NCBI GenBank assembly: GCA_016927905.1
Contig: JAFGLW010000001.1
Location: 248,001 to 312,000 of the forward strand
Source of the DNA: a candidate division CSSED10-310 bacterium
Lineage (GTDB): Bacteria > CSSED10-310 > JAFGJC01
Reading direction: 5' to 3'
Length of the DNA: 64,000 nt
This document shows positions 17,685-26,666 of the stretch, in pieces. Under the pieces are notes generated by a model, which was not told the origin of the DNA, ran no database searches, and saw only the letters and a list, made by a program, of their open reading frames with translations. The stretch's first letter is position 1; each line of letters opens with the position of its first letter. The position numbers were made by a program, and so were the translations under genes.

Positions 17685-19923
17685 ATTTCGAAGAGCCTTC
17701 GATTTCCCTGATTTTCTTTTCAAGTGCCGGTTGATCCGGCATGATTTTCAGTGATTTTTTCCAGGCGTCGGTGGCCTGCGTATACTTGTACTGCTTCTGA
17801 TACGCAAGACCGAGATTGGCATAAGCTTTGGCGTGATTCGGATCCAGGTGGATGGCTTCATTGAATTCATCGGTGGCGGTTTTCAGTTTGCCGAGTTTCA
17901 GATAAGTTGTTCCCAGGTTAAAATGGGCATTGGCGTTCTTCGGATCCAGTTTCAGAACTTTCTCCCAGGACAGAATCGCCTGGTTGTTTCTGTTCAATTT
18001 ATAATAAACCTTGCCCAGTTCCATGTAGATATCAGGATCTTCCTTTATTTCCAGTATCTTGTTGAACTGGTAATGGGCGTTGTCATACTCCTCGGAATCA
18101 AAATATACCTGTCCGAGAAGAAACCGGAGATCGGCGACGATCCTGGACTGCTCCTGATTGGACGGTTTCAGCCATAGAAGCGGTTGATTCAGAATTTCCT
18201 TAGCCTGCTCCAGCCGGCCCAGATCGATATAGTATTTACCAAGCTCTTTGTACGCATCGATCAGTTTCGGATCTTTTTCGATTGCCAGGAGGAACTCTGT
18301 CTCGGCATCCTTCGGATCTCCCTGGTTTTTCAATTCCTTGGCCAATTCGAGATACGCCCTTGCATATTCCGGATTCAGTTCGATGGCCTTTCTGAATGAC
18401 GCGATGGCATTTTCCGGCTGGTTCAACCGACTCTGGCACAATCCGATTTTATAATAGGCTTCAACCCTGTAGGACGGATTCTGGACAACTTGGCGGAACT
18501 GCTTTTCTGCCGCCACATAATTGTCTGCCAGCAGATAAGCTTCGCCCAGGTTGATGCTCAACGCCACATTCCGTGGATTTATATCGAGCGCTTTCTTGAA
18601 TGCCGCAGCCGCTTCGGTGCCGCGTCCCAATGCCATATAAATCATACCCTCAAGTTCAAACACATTTAAATTACCTTTACCGATTTTCCGGGCCGCCTGA
18701 ACCTCCGAAAGGGCTTTCTGGTAATTTTTCTCGGCATATAAAACTTTGGCCGTCTTCAGGTGATCCGTTATCTTGATATCCGGATACTTGACCCCGAAAA
18801 AGTATATCAGACTTCCCAGCACAACCACCGCGATTCCGATCAGGGTATACTTCAGCCCAGGGGAACGCGGAGCTTGAATTCCCTGAACCGGTTTGGCCGG
18901 AGCGGGTTTTCGTGAAGCTTCCACGGGTCTGGGCTTGTCGAATTTTTCCCGGACAATCGTATTGATCTTGTCCAGCATCAATCTGGCCTGATTAAACTCC
19001 GGATTGATGGATAATATTTGTTTGAAGCGAGTTGAAGCACCCGAGAAATTCTCCTTTTCGAGTTCGTCCATGCCTTCCTTAAAGATCCGCTCGATATCCT
19101 GCTGATTTTGACTCGATTGACCATCTTCGAGTTTACGGTTGACGATATCGAGGTAATACCTGATCTGGGAATGATCCGGGATGTTCCGGTTGAGCCGGGT
19201 CAGAATCTCCTTTGCCCGCTTCAGTTCACCCGATTCATAAAGCGAAATGGCGGACTCGATTTCCTGTTCGATATCGGTATGCGGTTCCCCCGGTTCGGAT
19301 GATTCGGGGGATTTTCCCCCGGATTGATCCATGGCTGAGATGGCCCGGTCGATAGCTTCCGTTACGTGACTACCGGGGTCTTCCGTTTCGGACATTGGAA
19401 ATTCCTGGTCTTCCGTTTCGGGAATCGTTTCGGTCGAGCCGGGTGGTTCTTCCCGTTCCGGAACCGATTCCTGACCGGGGATATCCAGATCCTCCTCGGA
19501 ATCCAGCTGCAGCCGGATATTCTGAAGTAATTTTCTGACCTCCTCGTGATCGGGATCGATTGAAAGAACAGCCTGCAACTCGGATAAAGCGCTTTTCCAA
19601 TCCTGATTCGCCATGCATTCCCTGGCTACAGCCAGGTATTCATCGACGCTTTCGAGATCAGCTTTTCCCGACCGAGCGATGGACAGCTTTTCATAAGCCT
19701 GTATGTTGTCCGGATCAACCCGTAATATCTTTTCGAACAACGCGATCGCCTCAGTATACCCGCGATCGGCAAGGCATTTTTCGCCTTCTTCCAGCCATAT
19801 CTGGACTTCGTCGCGTTCCGCCTCCTGTCCGATGTCGGTTGTTTTCTGATCGTCCTTGTCCGGGTCGGGCTTTCTTTCGATCGGTTGGATTCTGTCGGTT
19901 TTCTGATCCTGAAATTTATCCAT
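17683..19923 (-). CDS. Large membrane-anchored TPR protein
   Basis: The 746-residue protein has no enzymatic motif. The N-terminal third carries TPR units (for example AIALFEKILRVDPDN) followed by an acidic Glu/Pro-rich linker. A further TPR stretch and a basic Pro/Ala segment precede one membrane helix (about residues 360-380, YTLIGIAVVVLGSLIYFFG). The C-terminal half is a run of about ten TPRs ending close to the stop. The topology suggests a scaffold spanning the inner membrane with TPR arrays on both sides. ATG 19923 is preceded by GGAAGGGA and is preferred over 19953. Its partners are unknown; it may be co-transcribed with the EamA gene upstream. Confidence 0.82.
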   Translation of the reverse strand: MDKFQDQKTDRIQPIERKPDPDKDDQKTTDIGQEAERDEVQIWLEEGEKCLADRGYTEAIALFEKILRVDPDNIQAYEKLSIARSGKADLESVDEYLAVARECMANQDWKSALSELQAVLSIDPDHEEVRKLLQNIRLQLDSEEDLDIPGQESVPEREEPPGSTETIPETEDQEFPMSETEDPGSHVTEAIDRAISAMDQSGGKSPESSEPGEPHTDIEQEIESAISLYESGELKRAKEILTRLNRNIPDHSQIRYYLDIVNRKLEDGQSSQNQQDIERIFKEGMDELEKENFSGASTRFKQILSINPEFNQARLMLDKINTIVREKFDKPRPVEASRKPAPAKPVQGIQAPRSPGLKYTLIGIAVVVLGSLIYFFGVKYPDIKITDHLKTAKVLYAEKNYQKALSEVQAARKIGKGNLNVFELEGMIYMALGRGTEAAAAFKKALDINPRNVALSINLGEAYLLADNYVAAEKQFRQVVQNPSYRVEAYYKIGLCQSRLNQPENAIASFRKAIELNPEYARAYLELAKELKNQGDPKDAETEFLLAIEKDPKLIDAYKELGKYYIDLGRLEQAKEILNQPLLWLKPSNQEQSRIVADLRFLLGQVYFDSEEYDNAHYQFNKILEIKEDPDIYMELGKVYYKLNRNNQAILSWEKVLKLDPKNANAHFNLGTTYLKLGKLKTATDEFNEAIHLDPNHAKAYANLGLAYQKQYKYTQATDAWKKSLKIMPDQPALEKKIREIEGSSK

Positions 19924-19979
19924 ATTATTCCCTTCCGGTGAATTCGTCTTCATTTTCAGATAGAAAGATACCCTTCAAT

Positions 19980-20891
19980 CTATTCTACTGTCAACTCCCC
20001 GGAACCATATTGACCTGTCAGGAAAACCCCTGCGACACCTCCCAGGATCAAAATCCCGCCGATAAGGGTATAGACGGTGACGCCCTCTCTCAGCACCCAG
20101 TACGCCAAAACACTCCCGACCAGGGGTTCCAATAGAATTACAACGGCCAGGAAAGATGCATGCATGTATTTCAATGTCCAGTTGATCACCGAGTGCCCGA
20201 CGATCTGGGGGATCAGGGCGATCAACAGGAAATACAGCCAGGTCCGATTGGTAAAACCCATCAGCGGGACTTTGCACATTTTACAGAAAACCACCAGGAG
20301 GATTCCCGATACGGAATACAGCAGGGTTATGTAGCAGTACAAATCCACCCGGCTCCGGATTTTCCGGCCGGTGAGCATGTAGAATGACATGGCCACGGCT
20401 CCCCCCAGCGCCAGCAGATTTCCAGTCCATGACTGAGCCGACAGGTTTCCCTCCCCGATTATGAGAATCAGGCAGCCGACAATCGACACGGCCGTACCTG
20501 CTATAATTGAACCCGATGGTCGTTCCTTCAAGTAGAAGGTTGAACCCAGCGCGACGATGACGGGATTCATGGTGACCAGCACCAGTGAGCTGGCGACGGA
20601 AGTCGATTCCAGAGACGATATCCACAGGGCGAAATGCAACGCCAAAAAAGAACCTGCAACAATCACCGGTTTCCAGGGAACAGATTTGAATTTGAATCGG
20701 AACAGAGGATAGACGATCCAGAGCATTGCTGCTGCCAGGACCATGCGGTAGGCGGCAATGGACAGAGCCGGTGCCCGGGCCAGTCTGATCAATGTCGCCG
20801 CAGACGATATCGACAAAAGACTGATCAGCAGGGCCGATATGAGTATCCATGATGATTTGAGTCCCCTGGCGGCAGGCGAATTTCCGGACAA
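19980..20891 (-). CDS. EamA/DMT-family transporter, copy 1
   Basis: About ten hydrophobic helices arranged as two five-helix halves, with EamA-type segments such as ALHFALWISSLESTSVASSLVLV and YWVLREGVTVYTLIGGILILGG (each recognised in parts), mark a drug/metabolite transporter of the inner membrane. The substrate is unknown. The longest frame starts at 20972 inside surE and would add a non-hydrophobic leader. A TTG at 20891, five bases after the surE stop and about 10 bases after AGGGA, gives a normal protein of about 303 residues, so I prefer it; this start is a judgement. Confidence 0.85.
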   Translation of the reverse strand: MSGNSPAARGLKSSWILISALLISLLSISSAATLIRLARAPALSIAAYRMVLAAAMLWIVYPLFRFKFKSVPWKPVIVAGSFLALHFALWISSLESTSVASSLVLVTMNPVIVALGSTFYLKERPSGSIIAGTAVSIVGCLILIIGEGNLSAQSWTGNLLALGGAVAMSFYMLTGRKIRSRVDLYCYITLLYSVSGILLVVFCKMCKVPLMGFTNRTWLYFLLIALIPQIVGHSVINWTLKYMHASFLAVVILLEPLVGSVLAYWVLREGVTVYTLIGGILILGGVAGVFLTGQYGSGELTVE

Positions 20892-20895
20892 CGAA

Positions 20896-21693
20896 CTATG
20901 TTTCCCTGCAACAGGCCAGATCGGCCAGAAGGGTTTCCGGAAGTTCGGCAAACCAGCGAACGATATCCACACTGTTCCAGTCCGCGTTCAAGTTCGCCCG
21001 CAGCGGTGTCATGGAGATGTATCCGGCTCGCACGGCATGGACATCCATATTCAACTCCTCGGTGCCCTGAATGCGGGTCCCGGTCAGCCAGTAGAACGGA
21101 CGACCGTCGGGATCATGCTGCTGGATATAACAATCGGAATAGCGGGCCTCCCCCTGCCGGGTGATTCGAATGCCCTTTATTTCATCCTCCGGAAGATTGG
21201 GAATATTCACATTGATGAACACGCCGGCGGGAAGAGATTTCATGCATTGAGATCCCAGCAGGCTCCGGGTGAATGCCGCCGAAAAAAGAAATGACTGCGC
21301 CTGATGCGAGGCGAGCGATACGGCGACAGCGGGAATGCCCATCAATGTGGCCTCAAGCGCGGCGGCCACTGTTCCGGAATAGAATACATTTATCCCGGTG
21401 TTCGCCCCCTGATTGATCCCGGAAACGACAACATCCGGTCTTTCGGGCATCAGCTTGTCGACCGCGAGTTTGATACAGTCGGCTGGCGTGCCGTCAACCG
21501 CGAATCCCGCTACACCTGAAATACGGATCTGTTTCACGAACAGAGGTCGCGAAATCGTCAAGGCGTGACTGGCGGCGCTTTTCTCTTCGGATGGGGCCGC
21601 AACGATTACCGTCCCCATCCCCGACAGGGTTTCGATCAGTGTTCTGATGCCCGGTGAATGGATCCCGTCATCGTTTGTCACCAGTATTTTCAC
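20896..21693 (-). CDS. surE: 5'/3'-nucleotidase SurE
   Basis: The 265-residue phosphatase has the family N-terminus ILVTNDDGIHSPGI with the metal-binding Asp pair, then VVAPSEEKSAASHALT, GTPADC and SGINQGANTGINVFYSGTV. SurE removes phosphate from nucleoside monophosphates and short polyphosphates and helps survival in stationary phase. It overlaps the nadD stop by 26 bases, so it is part of the rplU-rpmA-obgE-nadD-surE transcription unit. Confidence 0.96.
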   Translation of the reverse strand: MKILVTNDDGIHSPGIRTLIETLSGMGTVIVAAPSEEKSAASHALTISRPLFVKQIRISGVAGFAVDGTPADCIKLAVDKLMPERPDVVVSGINQGANTGINVFYSGTVAAALEATLMGIPAVAVSLASHQAQSFLFSAAFTRSLLGSQCMKSLPAGVFINVNIPNLPEDEIKGIRITRQGEARYSDCYIQQHDPDGRPFYWLTGTRIQGTEELNMDVHAVRAGYISMTPLRANLNADWNSVDIVRWFAELPETLLADLACCRET

Positions 21694-22369
21694 TGATATC
21701 CTCCGGTTGAACCGTCTGTCCCGAATACAGGCATTCCCTTAAAATATACCGCGCGACGGCAGCCGGCACAAGATACCGGATCGAAGCATGATTCGACACC
21801 CGTCTTCGTATTTCCGAAGAGGAGATATTCATGCCCGGTATACATAAAAAACAGATCCGCCAGTTCGGATCGTCGGTTCGGTTCCCCGGATCATCCTGCG
21901 GATCATACCGGGCGATGCCAGCCGGGAAGAAGTTTCGGAGAAACGGTGTCAGATTTTCCGGCTGAACCGGTTGAGATCCCGGACGGCTCGCCACGACAAT
22001 CCGGCACAGGGAGAAAATCTCTTCGTAGGCGCACCACGTATCGATGGACAGAAAGGAATCATAACCGATCAGAAGATAAAGTTCGCCGGTGGATTGTAAC
22101 TGTTTCAGGGTATCAACGGTGTAGGAAGGACCCTTCCGGACGAGTTCGATGTCGCTGACCTCGAACACCGGATGATCCTGAACAGCCAGCCGAACCATTT
22201 GAATCCGGTGTTCTCCGGATGATATCCGCATATCCGGCTTATGTGGCGGAATCCTGGCGGGTACAAACAGGACCCGGTCAAGCTTGAACCGGTCTCTCGC
22301 CTCTTCCGCCACAATCAGGTGACCGTTGTGAATGGGATCAAATGTGCCCCCGAGAATGCCGATTCTCAT
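21668..22369 (-). CDS. nadD: Nicotinate-nucleotide adenylyltransferase
   Basis: The 233-residue enzyme transfers AMP to nicotinate mononucleotide in NAD synthesis. GILGGTFDPIHNGHL is the nucleotidyltransferase signature, VPARIPPHKP is the family-specific loop, and ISSSEIRRRV near the C-terminus is the second signature (ISxTxxR). It overlaps the obgE stop by one base (TAATG) and the surE start by 26 bases. nadD beside obgE is a common order. Confidence 0.95.
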   Translation of the reverse strand: MRIGILGGTFDPIHNGHLIVAEEARDRFKLDRVLFVPARIPPHKPDMRISSGEHRIQMVRLAVQDHPVFEVSDIELVRKGPSYTVDTLKQLQSTGELYLLIGYDSFLSIDTWCAYEEIFSLCRIVVASRPGSQPVQPENLTPFLRNFFPAGIARYDPQDDPGNRTDDPNWRICFLCIPGMNISSSEIRRRVSNHASIRYLVPAAVARYILRECLYSGQTVQPEDISENTGDKR

Positions 22370-23373
22370 TATTGCATTCCTGCTCCGACCCGGGTTTCCA
22401 TGAAATTCAGAAGTTGGGTCAATCCGTTTCGTGTCACCGCGGATATGGGGAAAAAATCAAGATTGAGTTTTTTCGCCCGTTCTCTCAGGCGCGTCACGTT
22501 GTCCGTTCCCAGATCCGTCTTCGCTGCCACGATCGCTTTGACACGTTCTGAAAGTCCGGTCTGATACATCTCAAGCTCCCTCATAAGAATTTCCGGCACC
22601 GTCTCAGGATGCGGTTGGGCACCGGGGGAAACGTCGATGATGATCAGCAGGGCGGCAGTCCGCTCGATATGACGCAGAAACCGGTCTCCCAGACCTTTTC
22701 CTGCATGAGATTCTTCGATGATCCCCGGAATATCGGCCACCACGAATGAACGGTCGACTCCTCTGTGGACAACACCCAGATGAGGCACCAGCGTAGTAAA
22801 AGGGTAATCGGCGATCTTGGGTCTGGCTGCGGAAATTGCGGATATGAGAGTGGACTTGCCTGCGTTGGGAAATCCCACCAGACCGATATCGGCCAGGAGC
22901 TTCAATTCCAGGATCAGTTTTCTGGTTTCACCGGGCATTCCCGGCTGGGCGAATTTCGGGGATTGCCGGGTTGCGGAAGCGAAAAAAGCGTTTCCCTTTC
23001 CTCCAACTCCTCCCCGCGCCAGGCACACCTCCTGCCGGTCTTCAACCAGATCCGCAAGCTGTGTCCCGGTTTCGGCATCGAGGATCAAAGTACCCAGGGG
23101 CACCGGAATAAAAAGATCTGTTCCCCTGCGACCATTCTTGTTTCTGCTTTGGCCGGGGGAACCGTTGGGGGCCTGAAAAATGTTCTGATATCTGTAATCC
23201 AGAAGCGTCCGGAAATTGCGGTCTCCAACCAGAAAAACACTCCCCCCGTTCCCTCCGTTTCCGCCGTCCGGACCTCCCCGTGGAACATACTTCTCCCTGC
23301 GGAAACTCACGCATCCGGGTCCGCCTTTGCCAGCCTTTATCTCGATCTGTGCATGATCGATGAAGCTGCTCAC
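22369..23373 (-). CDS. obgE: Obg family GTPase
   Basis: The 334-residue protein has the glycine-rich Obg fold at residues 1-155 (GPDGGNGGNGGSV and GRRGTDLFIPVPLGT) and a GTPase domain with the P-loop GFPNAGKST, switch I YPFTTLVPHLG, DIPGIIE and AKTDL. It acts in large ribosomal subunit assembly and stress control. It ends soon after the GTPase domain, without the long variable C-terminal extension of some lineages. It lies after rpmA, as in most bacteria. Confidence 0.97.
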   Translation of the reverse strand: MSSFIDHAQIEIKAGKGGPGCVSFRREKYVPRGGPDGGNGGNGGSVFLVGDRNFRTLLDYRYQNIFQAPNGSPGQSRNKNGRRGTDLFIPVPLGTLILDAETGTQLADLVEDRQEVCLARGGVGGKGNAFFASATRQSPKFAQPGMPGETRKLILELKLLADIGLVGFPNAGKSTLISAISAARPKIADYPFTTLVPHLGVVHRGVDRSFVVADIPGIIEESHAGKGLGDRFLRHIERTAALLIIIDVSPGAQPHPETVPEILMRELEMYQTGLSERVKAIVAAKTDLGTDNVTRLRERAKKLNLDFFPISAVTRNGLTQLLNFMETRVGAGMQ

Positions 23374-23422
23374 GGTTCTCCGTCATTTTCGAAACGATCA
23401 GGGCTTTCGGCAGAGATATCTA

Positions 23423-23680
23423 TCAGACGCTGATCGGTGTTATTTCGATCAGGCGGCGTCCACGTCTTTGCTTGAACTGGACAACGCCGTCAATTTTTGC
23501 GAAGAGGGTGTCGTCACCTCCCCTGCCGACATTACTCCCGGGATGAAACCGGGTTCCCCTCTGACGAACAAGGATACTTCCCGCCGTGACTTTCTGTCCG
23601 GCAAACCGTTTGACTCCCAGCCGCTTGCTGTGGCTGTCCCGGCCGTTCTTGGAACTGCCGCCGCCTTTTTTATGTGCCAC
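23423..23680 (-). CDS. rpmA: 50S ribosomal protein L27
   Basis: The protein has 85 residues with the conserved [20 protein letters not shown] start, whose N-terminal tail reaches the peptidyl-transferase centre, followed by [10 protein letters not shown] and [10 protein letters not shown]. There is no Firmicutes-type N-terminal extension that would need cleavage. It lies 14 bases after rplU. Confidence 0.98.
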   Translation of the reverse strand: MAHKKGGGSSKNGRDSHSKRLGVKRFAGQKVTAGSILVRQRGTRFHPGSNVGRGGDDTLFAKIDGVVQFKQRRGRRLIEITPISV

Positions 23681-23694
23681 GATACACCTCCCCG

Positions 23695-24018
23695 CTATGC
23701 CCGACCATGCAGGATTTCGTCGATTCGAATCTTGGTAAACGATTGCCGGTGCCCCTGGGCTCTGCGGTAGCGTTTCCGACGTTTGATCTTGAACACCCGG
23801 ATTTTTCTGTCCCTGTCTTGATCCAGAATCGTGGCTTTGATAACCGACCCCTCAATGTAGGGCGATCCGATGGATATTTTATTGTTTTCGTTGATCAGCA
23901 AAACTTTCTCCAACTGAATCTGTTCACCCGCGTCACCGGATAACTTTTCCACCTTCAATTCAGTATCCTTGGAAACCCGATATTGTTTCCCGCCACTTTC
24001 GATAATCGCGAACATCAT
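23695..24018 (-). CDS. rplU: 50S ribosomal protein L21
   Basis: The protein has 107 residues, with [13 protein letters not shown] at the N-terminus and the basic C-terminal [22 protein letters not shown]. The L21 family is essential for 50S assembly. ATG 24018 follows GGAGG with 6 bases of spacing; the longer frame to 24039 lacks such a site. It heads the operon transcribed from the promoter at 24057-24085. Confidence 0.97.
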   Translation of the reverse strand: MMFAIIESGGKQYRVSKDTELKVEKLSGDAGEQIQLEKVLLINENNKISIGSPYIEGSVIKATILDQDRDRKIRVFKIKRRKRYRRAQGHRQSFTKIRIDEILHGRA

Positions 24019-24056
24019 TACACCCTCCACAACGTCCACTGTCGACGTGACCTGAT

Positions 24057-24085
24057 AGGATAAGGAACTCCCTCGATCCTGTCAA
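24057..24085 (-). promoter_or_regulatory. Strong sigma-70-type promoter for the rplU operon
   Basis: On the minus strand a perfect TTGACA (24085-24080), 17-base spacer and TATCCT (24062-24057) lie 39 bases before the rplU start. This is the best promoter in the window, as expected for ribosomal protein genes. Confidence 0.75.
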
Positions 24086-24111
24086 TATTTTTTCTGCAAG
24101 CTCTCCGCAGT

Positions 24112-24140
24112 TTGACAGAACAACGGTGAAATGTTAGAAA
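24112..24140 (+). promoter_or_regulatory. Promoter for rsfS and the downstream activator
   Basis: TTGACA at 24112-24117, 17 bases, then TAGAAA at 24135-24140. It is divergent from the rplU promoter, with the two -35 boxes 26 bases apart. Confidence 0.6.
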
Positions 24141-24170
24141 TTCCTTTGTACTTGAAGCAGATTCAGGAGG

Positions 24171-24533
24171 TTGCTTATAAATCTTGATTCAAAATTAGCG
24201 ATCGTCGTCGAAGCCGCTGAAGCCAAGAAGGCGGCCGATATCGTCGCTCTGGATTTCAGGGAGATGGAAGGAGCCATAACGGATGCCTTTCTGATCTGTT
24301 CGGGAACATCCGAACGGCAGGTATCCGCCATAGCAGAACATATCCGCACCGAGATGAGGCGGCGGGGTGTCCGACCCGGTCATATGGAGGGCACCGATTT
24401 CAAATCCTGGATACTGATCGATTTCGGAGATCTGGTTGTTCATGTTTTTTTGGACGAAATCAGGCAAAAATACAGGCTGGAGGATCTGTGGCACAAAACC
24501 AGACAGATTTATCCCGGGGAACAGCGGTCATGA
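24171..24533 (+). CDS. rsfS: Ribosomal silencing factor RsfS
   Basis: The RsfS/Iojap-family protein has about 120 residues: DAFLICSGTSERQVSAIAEHI, HMEGTDFKSWILIDFGDLVVHVF and a C-terminal YRLEDLW. It binds ribosomal protein L14 and blocks subunit joining when nutrients are short. The start is unclear: AGGAGG occupies 24165-24170 directly before TTG 24171, leaving no spacer, while ATA at 24177 has ideal spacing but is a very rare start codon. The next ATG in frame comes only after about 30 conserved residues. Its stop overlaps the next start (ATGA). Confidence 0.93.
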   Translation: MLINLDSKLAIVVEAAEAKKAADIVALDFREMEGAITDAFLICSGTSERQVSAIAEHIRTEMRRRGVRPGHMEGTDFKSWILIDFGDLVVHVFLDEIRQKYRLEDLWHKTRQIYPGEQRS

Positions 24534-25480
24534 CCGGGATCGAACCGGTGAAGTTCATAACTGAAAATCCAGAAATGATTCAGGTATTGAAACTGGTGAA
24601 ACAGACCGCCAGATATGGATCGAGCCTCATGATACGGGGAGAAAGCGGAACCGGTAAGGATCTGCTGGCAAAATTTTACCACAATCACAGCAGTCGCAGG
24701 TCCGGATCGTTTATTCAGGTTGACTGCGCTTCGATCCCGCCTGATCTGATCGAGAGCGAATTGTTCGGTCATGAAAAAGGTGCATTCACCGGAGCTTACA
24801 GCCAGCGGATCGGCCGCTTTGAAGCCGCCAATTCCGGGACCCTGTTTTTGGATCATGTTGAGGAATTACCGGTACAGGTCCAATCCAAACTATCACGCGT
24901 TCTGCAGGAAAACCGATTTGAACGACTGGGTGGGAACGAGATCATTACTGTGGATCTCCAGGTTGTTTCCTCCACCCGGAACAATCTGGATTTTCTGATC
25001 CGGGAAGGGCTGTTCCGGGAGGATCTCTATTTCCGGCTCAGTGTCGTTCCCGTTGCCCTGCCGCCTCTCCGGGTCCGGAAAGGTGATATTCCGCTTCTGG
25101 TAAAGCATTTTCTCGAAGCATTCACCCGGAAACACTCCCGTCCGGCACCCAGATTCAGTGTCCAGGCCCTGGAAATACTGTGCTCATACCCCTGGCCCGG
25201 CAATGTCAGGGAACTGGAAAATTTCATGGAACGGGTCATCATAAGCTATCAGGATGGCAAAGAGATTTTGAGTGAGGAACTGCCATTGCATTTCGACAAT
25301 GTCACGGAAATGTCTCTGGATGCGTTCGCGGATAACCACCTGACCCTGCAGGAAATCGAAAAAATCTATATCCGGAGGGTTTTGTACAAGGTTAAAGGCA
25401 ACAAAACAAAAGCCGCTCAGATTCTGGGAATCAACCGGAAAACACTTCTCGAAAAGCGGCGACGCTACGATCTGAACTAG
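24530..25480 (+). CDS. Sigma-54-dependent activator without sensory domain (PspF-like layout)
   Basis: The 316-residue protein is almost only an AAA+ enhancer-binding domain plus a DNA-binding tail. It has the Walker A-like GESGTGKDLLA, the sigma-54 contact motif GAFTGA, Walker B FLDHVEEL, FREDLYFRLSVVPV and PWPGNVREL. The C-terminus has a Fis-type helix-turn-helix (GNKTKAAQILGINRKTLLEK). There is no receiver, GAF or PAS domain. By family knowledge it opens RNA polymerase-sigma-54 promoters using ATP. Walker B is LDHVEE rather than the common LDEIGE. ATG 24530 overlaps the rsfS stop. The next gene is pilin-like. Confidence 0.92.
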   Translation: MTGIEPVKFITENPEMIQVLKLVKQTARYGSSLMIRGESGTGKDLLAKFYHNHSSRRSGSFIQVDCASIPPDLIESELFGHEKGAFTGAYSQRIGRFEAANSGTLFLDHVEELPVQVQSKLSRVLQENRFERLGGNEIITVDLQVVSSTRNNLDFLIREGLFREDLYFRLSVVPVALPPLRVRKGDIPLLVKHFLEAFTRKHSRPAPRFSVQALEILCSYPWPGNVRELENFMERVIISYQDGKEILSEELPLHFDNVTEMSLDAFADNHLTLQEIEKIYIRRVLYKVKGNKTKAAQILGINRKTLLEKRRRYDLN

Positions 25481-25486
25481 TCGGGC

Positions 25487-25515
25487 TTGACACGGGACGG
25501 TCGTTTCATTAAAAA
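25487..25515 (+). promoter_or_regulatory. Promoter for the pilin-like gene
   Basis: TTGACA at 25487-25492, a 17-base spacer and TAAAAA at 25510-25515, starting seven bases after the activator's stop. No -24/-12 (GG-N10-GC) element is evident, so control by the adjacent sigma-54 activator is not supported here. Confidence 0.55.
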
Positions 25516-25541
25516 GTACAAGGAAAACTGAGGGGAAATTG

Positions 25542-26141
25542 ATGAGGGAAAATTCTATGAAACTCAGAACCGAACGGGGATTTACTTTGCTTGAACTGAT
25601 GATGTCGCTGGTTATTCTCTCGATTGCACTGATGGGCATTCTCCCACTGTTCTTTTACTCCCAGGCCCAACTGAAAGAAGCGACCTTGTCCAATCTGGGC
25701 ATCAGCATCATCCAGTCGAAAATGGAACGGATTTTGAATCTCAATTACGATCTGATCAATTATACGGACTTCGACAACGCCTATTTTCCCGGCCGACCCG
25801 AGTACACCTATATCCTTCCGGAAAGGGCAACATCACCCTGCATTACCTATGTTCCCAATCCATGCGGGTACGTGTCCAACAATACCAGCCCATACTACAA
25901 CAAACTCCTGGATATCGTTGAAGTCGACAGATATTATTTCACCCGGGTGATCGATGTCGACGATCCTGACGATTTCAATTCTCTCGAACCGGATGACTAT
26001 GGTCCGGGCGGATCGAATCTTCCGGCCGACATGATGACCAAACGAGTGACCCTAACTGTTTACTGGACCGTTCCCGGCGGGAAACAGCATTTTGTCTCCT
26101 CGACAACCCAGATTTTCGATGCTCCCGACTGGCTGGAGTAG
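25542..26141 (+). CDS. Type IV pilin-like protein (PilV/GspI type)
   Basis: The 199-residue protein has a class III signal: basic leader, then G|FTLLELMMSLVILSIALMGI, where prepilin peptidase cuts after Gly and the Glu at +5 is present. The remainder is a globular extracellular domain with two cysteines and many Tyr, Asn and Asp. It resembles minor pilins of the PilV or GspI kind. No other pilus genes are adjacent, so it may work with a machine encoded elsewhere. Starts at 25542 and 25557 are both plausible; each has a purine-rich site. Confidence 0.87.
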   Translation: MRENSMKLRTERGFTLLELMMSLVILSIALMGILPLFFYSQAQLKEATLSNLGISIIQSKMERILNLNYDLINYTDFDNAYFPGRPEYTYILPERATSPCITYVPNPCGYVSNNTSPYYNKLLDIVEVDRYYFTRVIDVDDPDDFNSLEPDDYGPGGSNLPADMMTKRVTLTVYWTVPGGKQHFVSSTTQIFDAPDWLE

Positions 26142-26225
26142 GTTCATCCTTTATCATTACATCGACTGCATTCTTACCCGTTTCATATCTTGCACCCCTG
26201 TATTTTGAACGGTATGCGTGGACCG

Positions 26226-26666
26226 ATGAGCCGCATACTCGGGATTGATTATGGTTCGAAACGGATCGGCCTGGCCGTCAGCGATCCGACTGGTTTGATC
26301 GCCCAACCCGCAGGTTGCATTTTAAACACAGATCCTGAAACCATATTCAGGGAAATAAAAAGCCGTATTGAAAAATGGAATGTCACGACGATTCTCGTGG
26401 GAAATCCCTTACGGCTGAACGGAACGGCTGGAACCGCATCAAAAACCGCGGTTGATTTCGCCCGGATGATCCGGGAAAAACTCTGTATTCCGGTTGTTTT
26501 ATGGGATGAACGTTTAAGCACTCTGCAGGCGGAAAAACTGATGATTTCCGGTGGAATCCGCCGGCTGAAACGGCGGAAGAAAATCGATTCCATTGCAGCG
26601 ATGATTGTTCTCCAGAATTATCTCGATTTCACCAATGCCCGGCAGACTCCAGAAGAAGCCTTATGA
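26226..26666 (+). CDS. ruvX: Holliday junction resolvase-like RuvX (YqgF)
   Basis: The protein has about 146 residues, with RILGIDYGSKRIGLAVSD, VGNPLRLNG and the C-terminal VVLWDERLSTLQAEK and KKIDSIAAMIVLQ. The acidic residues of the RNase H-like site are present. The family is implicated in 16S rRNA 5' processing and in resolving junctions. ATG 26226 is chosen because the family begins there; 26214 and 26190 are alternatives. It overlaps mltG by four bases (ATGA), a frequent pairing. Confidence 0.93.
   Translation: MSRILGIDYGSKRIGLAVSDPTGLIAQPAGCILNTDPETIFREIKSRIEKWNVTTILVGNPLRLNGTAGTASKTAVDFARMIREKLCIPVVLWDERLSTLQAEKLMISGGIRRLKRRKKIDSIAAMIVLQNYLDFTNARQTPEEAL

Noticed and set aside
25440-25541. 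Sigma-54 (-24/-12) promoter before the pilin-like gene
   Set aside because: No GG-N10-GC arrangement is present, whereas a TTGACA-17-TAAAAA promoter fits well.
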